From: Rhodocaloribacter sp964552015
Lineage (GTDB): Bacteria; Bacteroidota; Rhodothermia; Rhodothermales; ISCAR-4553
Direction of reading: 5' to 3'
Assembly: GCA_964552015.1 (NCBI GenBank)
Contig: CAZKFR010000010.1
Span: forward strand, 1 to 64,000
DNA length: 64,000 nucleotides
This document shows positions 60,575 to 64,000 of the stretch, in pieces. The notes beneath the pieces are model-generated. The model saw only the letters and a program-made list of their open reading frames with translations, made no database searches and was not told the origin of the DNA. A program made the position numbers and the translations under genes. Each line of letters opens with the position of its first letter. The stretch's first letter is position 1.

Positions 60575-62193
60575 TCAGTGTCCTCCGGGAGCGGCGGACG
60601 GGGGGCTGGCGTGCGCGTCGCCGTGCTCCCGGACGAGCGTCCAGGCCAGCGTGGAGACGGCCAGCGTGGNNNNNNNNNNNNNNNNNNNNNNNNNNNNNNN
60701 NNNNNNNNNNNNNNNNNNNNNNNNNNNNNNNNNNNNNNNNNNNNNNNNNNNNNNNNNNNNNNNNNNNNNGCGTCGCCGTGCTCCCGGACGAGCGTCCAGG
60801 CCAGCGTGGAGACGGCCAGCGTGGCGGCGCAGATGAGGAAGATGAGCCCCTTGTCTTCCGCCCCTCCCACGGCCTCGCCCACGCCCAGGCTCGCCACGAG
60901 CTGCGGCAGCACGACCGACAGGTTGAACAGCCCCATGTAGAGCCCCATCCGGGCCTGATCCACTTTCTGCGACATGATGGCGAAGGGCAGGCTGACGGTG
61001 GCCGCCCAGCCCACTCCGACGACGCCCATCAGCACGTAGATGGCCGCCGGCGTCACGTCGATGAAGGCGAAGCCCGCGTAGCCGAGCGTCATCACGGCCA
61101 GGCAGAGGGCGTGCGTCTTCACCCGCCCGATGCGCTCCGTGATCGGCTCCAGGACGAAGGCCGGCAGGATCGCACCGACGGCGTTGAGCACCAGGAAGCT
61201 CATCGACACCACGCGGCCCATCTCGATGTCGGTCAGGTCCGGCAGCTTGTTCTGCACGTAGGCGAACATGTAGACGAACATCGTCTGCACGCCGATCCAG
61301 GTGAAGCTGTGGGCCGCGAGCACCTTCTTGAACCCGATCTGCCCCGCCTCCTCCCGCGTCTTGCCTTGCTCCGACTTCAGCAGTGCCTCGACGATCAGCA
61401 CCACCGTCAGCCCCGCGCAGAAATACTCGACGTAGTGGTGACCCACTTCGATCTCGCCCAGGCGCAGCGTCATCGCATAGATCGCATAGATCAGGAACCC
61501 CCAGAGCGGGCGGATGCTCTGCAGGACCTCCCCCGGCGACGACGCCCGCGCGACCTCGGGGTCGTCCGGCTCGTTGCGTAGCGTGCGCGGCTCTTCGATG
61601 AAGAACGGCGGGATGACCGAGAAGAGCAGCACCAGCGCCGCGCCGAAGTAGATGAGGACGTAGTTGTCCCAGGTGGCGCCGATGGCATAGGCCATCACGC
61701 CGAAGGAGCCGGAGATGGTCTGCATCCACGTGTAGCCCTTGGTGCGGGGCACGCCTTCGGGCGTCACGTCGGCGATGAGCGAGCGCGTCGGGTTGAAGCT
61801 GACGTTGATGGCCAGGTCCAGCGTCAGGGCCACGGCGATGGCGATGCCGAGGATGCCGTCGAGCCCCATCGCGGCGGAGATCACGTCGATGTTGGGCAGG
61901 GCCAGCAGCATCAGCGCCGCCAGCACGCCGCCGATGAGGATGAAGGGCCGCCGGCGCCCGCCCCAGAACCAGACGTTGTCGCTGATGACGCCGATGATGA
62001 CCTGCCCCAGGATGCCGGCGATCGGCCCGGCCGCCCACACCAGCCCCACCTCTTCGATCGCCAGGCCGTACTTCGTGCTCAGGATCCAGCTCAACGCCGA
62101 GATCTGCACGGACAGGGCGAAGCCCATCGCCGTGGCCGGCAGGCTGAGCAGCACGTAGAACGTGTTCGTGAGCCGCTTCTGGATGTCGAGCAT
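60575..62193 (-). CDS. SLC45/GPH-type sugar MFS transporter, split by false gap
   Basis: After removing the 100 N and one 55-bp duplicate the gene encodes 487 residues with twelve helices. The N-terminal IGVISDNVWFWGGRRRPFIL (about 68-87) is the sugar:cation symporter motif, and the C-terminal half ends with LAVSTLAWTLVREHGD. SLC45-like bacterial carriers import maltose or sucrose. It lies upstream of the alpha-amylase on the same strand, so maltodextrin or maltose uptake is the best inference. The ATG at 62193 begins MLDIQKRLTNTFYVLLSL, which reads like a true N terminus. Confidence 0.85.
60670..60769. other. 100-N run, spurious gap inside SLC45-type gene
   Basis: The 55 bases ending at 60669 recur exactly starting at 60770. 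Deleting the Ns and one copy restores the C terminus of the transporter (LVREHGDAHASPPS, then stop). The overlap length is the same as at the other two spurious gaps. Confidence 0.92.
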
Positions 62194-62273
62194 GGGCGTG
62201 GCAGGCTGGACGAGGAGGCGAACGAAGCGCCGGGAAAGTAGGCATCGCCCCCGACATTGCCAAGATGCGCGGT

Positions 62274-62843
62274 TCAGGCGGCGATCTGCCGGCGGACCCA
62301 CGCCGTGAAGTCGGCCAGGTAGGTGCGCAGGAAGTCGCGGGTGGCCTCGTCGGTGAGGCGGAGGTCGTCGTCGAACTTGTCGGCGGCGCGGGTGACGGCG
62401 ACGCCGGGGTGGGGGAAGACGAGGGCGATCATGCCGAGCAGGTTGAGTTTGAGCTGTTCCTGCCCGCGCATGGTGCCGCTGGCCCCGGGCGAGGCGCCCA
62501 TGAGGCCGGTCGGCTTGCGGGCCATGGGGGAGCGGAAGCCGGGGCGGGAGGCCCAGTCGAGGGCGTTCTTCAGCACACCGGGGACGCCGTAGTTGTACTC
62601 CGGGCTGGCGATGAGCACGCCGTCGGCCTCGCGGATGGCGGCCTTCAGCCGGTTCACGGGTTCGGGGCGGTCCGTGTCGTTGTCCAGGTCGGCGTTGTAG
62701 AGGGGGATGGGGGCCAGGTCGAAGAGGTCGAGGCGTACGTCTTCGGGCACGAGGTCGCGGGCGGCTTCGAGGAGGGCACGGTTGTAGGAACGGGCACGCA
62801 GGCTGCCGGCGAGGCCGAGCAGGCGGAGCGGACGGTCGGGCAT
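62274..62843 (-). CDS. NADPH-dependent FMN reductase family protein
   Basis: The 189-residue flavodoxin-fold protein starts LRLLGLAGSLRARSYNRALLEAARDLVP, with the FMN-phosphate loop GSLRARSYN. It continues ADGVLIASPEYNYGVPGVLKNALDW, the SPEYN(Y)xxPG flavin motif, and a GASPGASGTMRGQEQL segment. Such proteins reduce FMN, quinones or azo compounds with NAD(P)H. I chose the ATG at 62843; another three codons upstream is possible. No functional link to its neighbours is visible. Confidence 0.88.
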   Translation of the reverse strand: MPDRPLRLLGLAGSLRARSYNRALLEAARDLVPEDVRLDLFDLAPIPLYNADLDNDTDRPEPVNRLKAAIREADGVLIASPEYNYGVPGVLKNALDWASRPGFRSPMARKPTGLMGASPGASGTMRGQEQLKLNLLGMIALVFPHPGVAVTRAADKFDDDLRLTDEATRDFLRTYLADFTAWVRRQIAA

Positions 62844-62883
62844 GGGACGCAACGGGTTGGTGTACGTGGATGGGACGGTGGCT

Positions 62884-63849
62884 TCACACGGGCGAGGTGC
62901 CGGGGCGTTCCGTGCCCGCGGGTTCGGGCACGCCCAGGCGGTCGCCTTCGCGGAGGGGGTAGCCGCGGAGGAAGTCGGCGGCGGGCAGGCGGCGGTGGCC
63001 CTCCCGCTGCAACTCCACCACCTCGACGGCGTCCTCCCCGCAGGCCACCACGAGCCGGTCGCCGGCTTCGAGGATCGTTCCCGGCTCTCCGGAGCCGTCG
63101 GTGAGGCGGCTCCGGTAGAGTTTGAGCAGCGTGTCGCCGTGCGTCGTCCAGGCGCCGGGGAAGGGGGAGAGGCCGCGGATGTGGTTGTGTACCACGGGGG
63201 CCGGGCGGTCCCAGGGGATGCGGGCCTCCTCGCGCGAGAGCTTCGGCGCGGGGGTGGCCAGGCGGTCGTCCTGCGGCACGGCCCGCGCCTGCCCGGCCTC
63301 GATCAGGCGGACCGTCTCGAGCACGGCGTCGGCGCCGAGTTCCATCATCCGGTCGTGCACCTCGCCGGCCGTCTCGTCCGGGCCGATGGACATGCGTTTC
63401 TGAAGGATGATGTTGCCCGTGTCGACCTTCTCACGGAGGAAGAAGGTGGTCACGCCCGTTTCCGTCTCGCCCGCCATGATGGCGCGGTGGATGGGGGCGG
63501 CGCCCCGGTACCGGGGGAGTAACGAGCCGTGCAGGTTGAAGGCCCCCAGGCGGGCGGTCTGGTAGACGGCCGGCGGCAGGATCTTGAAGGCCACGACCAC
63601 GATCAGGTCCGGCTCGAGGGCCGCCACCGCTTCGGCGAAGGCCGGGTCCCTGACCGACTCGGGCTGGAGGATCGTGTCGATGCCCAGGCGCAGGGCGGCC
63701 TCCTTGACGGGCGTGGGCGTCAGTTTCTGGCCGCGCCCACGGGGGCGGTCCGGGCCGGTGACCACGGCCACGGGGAGGTAGCCGTGGGCGGCCAGCCGCT
63801 CGAGCGAGGGCACCGCAAAGTCGGGCGTTCCCATGAAAACGATACGCAT
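62884..63849 (-). CDS. fmt: Methionyl-tRNA formyltransferase
   Basis: The 321-residue enzyme formylates initiator Met-tRNA using 10-formyltetrahydrofolate. It begins MRIVFMGTPDFAVPSLERLA. The catalytic region is complete, with NLHGSLLPRYRGAAPIHRAI (Asn, His) and GVTTFFLREKVDTGNII containing the catalytic Asp. The C-terminal tRNA-binding domain is IRGLSPFPGAWTTH onward. The usual partner def is not visible in the window. The stop of another minus-strand gene lies 44 bp upstream. Confidence 0.96.
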   Translation of the reverse strand: MRIVFMGTPDFAVPSLERLAAHGYLPVAVVTGPDRPRGRGQKLTPTPVKEAALRLGIDTILQPESVRDPAFAEAVAALEPDLIVVVAFKILPPAVYQTARLGAFNLHGSLLPRYRGAAPIHRAIMAGETETGVTTFFLREKVDTGNIILQKRMSIGPDETAGEVHDRMMELGADAVLETVRLIEAGQARAVPQDDRLATPAPKLSREEARIPWDRPAPVVHNHIRGLSPFPGAWTTHGDTLLKLYRSRLTDGSGEPGTILEAGDRLVVACGEDAVEVVELQREGHRRLPAADFLRGYPLREGDRLGVPEPAGTERPGTSPV

Positions 63850-63893
63850 CGTGCTGTCCGGTACGGTTCGAAGGGCGGGGCGGGACGACGCGC

Positions 63894-64000
63894 CTAGGCG
63901 AGGACGGTTCCGGCCTCGGCCACGGCGTCGAGGAGGGCGTCGGTGCGGATGAAGTCCAGGCAGGGTACGAGGTCTTCCTGGAAAAAGTAGTCTGCTTCCC
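63894..64000 (-). CDS. 3' end of an unidentified gene (partial)
   Basis: On the minus strand one frame is open from the window edge to a TAG at 63894-63896. Its last 34 residues read EADYFFQEDLVPCLDFIRTD and then ALLDAVAEAGTVLA. That is helical and protein-like, but too short to name. The start lies outside the window. It is on the same strand as fmt, with its stop 44 bp before the fmt start. Confidence 0.5.
   Translation of the reverse strand, partial: EADYFFQEDLVPCLDFIRTDALLDAVAEAGTVLA

Overview
The window is a GC-rich, densely packed bacterial chromosome segment, most consistent with Rhodothermota/Bacteroidota (Rhodothermales-like). Reasons: parA-parB followed by a DUF5683 gene, a GWxTD-domain protein, a long proline-rich TonB, a serine palmitoyltransferase for sphingolipids, secreted lipoproteins of Bacteroidota type, and two promoters of the form TTG-N20-TAnnTT(T/C). 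The rank is inferred from gene content, not from a marker phylogeny. No rRNA, tRNA, IS element or CRISPR array was seen.

Layout. 0-1.1 kb: YnfA-like membrane protein and a DUF433/DUF5615 toxin-antitoxin pair. 1.3-7 kb (+): DUF6503-like lipoprotein, TPR protein, TolC-like porin, MlaC-like lipid carrier, glycosyltransferase. 7-14 kb (-): GH-like membrane protein, uppP, rqcH, small membrane protein, amidohydrolase lipoprotein. 14-20.1 kb (+): lysS, MFS carrier, PAS histidine kinase, rhomboid protease. 20.15-21.23 kb: about 1.1 kb without a gene, holding a candidate small RNA and a roughly 745-nt structured RNA with its own promoter and terminator. 21.2-25.2 kb: GT2 glycosyltransferase, then (-) HAD phosphatase, GNAT acyltransferase and serine palmitoyltransferase, a probable sphingolipid unit. 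25.5-28.1 kb (-): DUF5683, parB, parA. 28.3-34.6 kb: UvrD-type helicase, GNAT, DUF5989, two MacB/FtsX-type permeases, rpiA. 34.7-41.3 kb (-): tonB, VanZ-like, nnr, Ig-like lipoprotein, secreted protein, glutamate-type dehydrogenase. 41.5-45.1 kb (+): SpoU methyltransferase, alanine dehydrogenase, amidohydrolase. 45.1-48.0 kb: a restriction-modification locus of visibly lower GC, with a divergent PvuII-like methyltransferase and an HTH-endonuclease pair. 48.1-49.8 kb: hutU. 49.8-64 kb (-): RND efflux pump and adaptor, GWxTD protein, ftsY, pyrB, CDP-alcohol phosphatidyltransferase, alpha-amylase with an SLC45-type sugar carrier, FMN reductase, fmt, and the 3' end of one more gene.

The strongest leads are the 20.49-21.23 kb structured RNA; the R-M locus, which has an excisionase-type HTH where a C protein is expected plus two matched palindromes in the divergent promoter region; intergenic seven-base tandem repeats in two sequence families; and a candidate bacterial ceramide-synthase gene beside serine palmitoyltransferase.

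Assembly caveat: there are four runs of exactly 100 N. Three are flanked on both sides by the same exact 55-bp sequence, so they are scaffolding artefacts over overlapping contig ends. Removing 155 bp at each restores intact reading frames in two genes. The fourth (11935-12034) has no such overlap and is a real gap.
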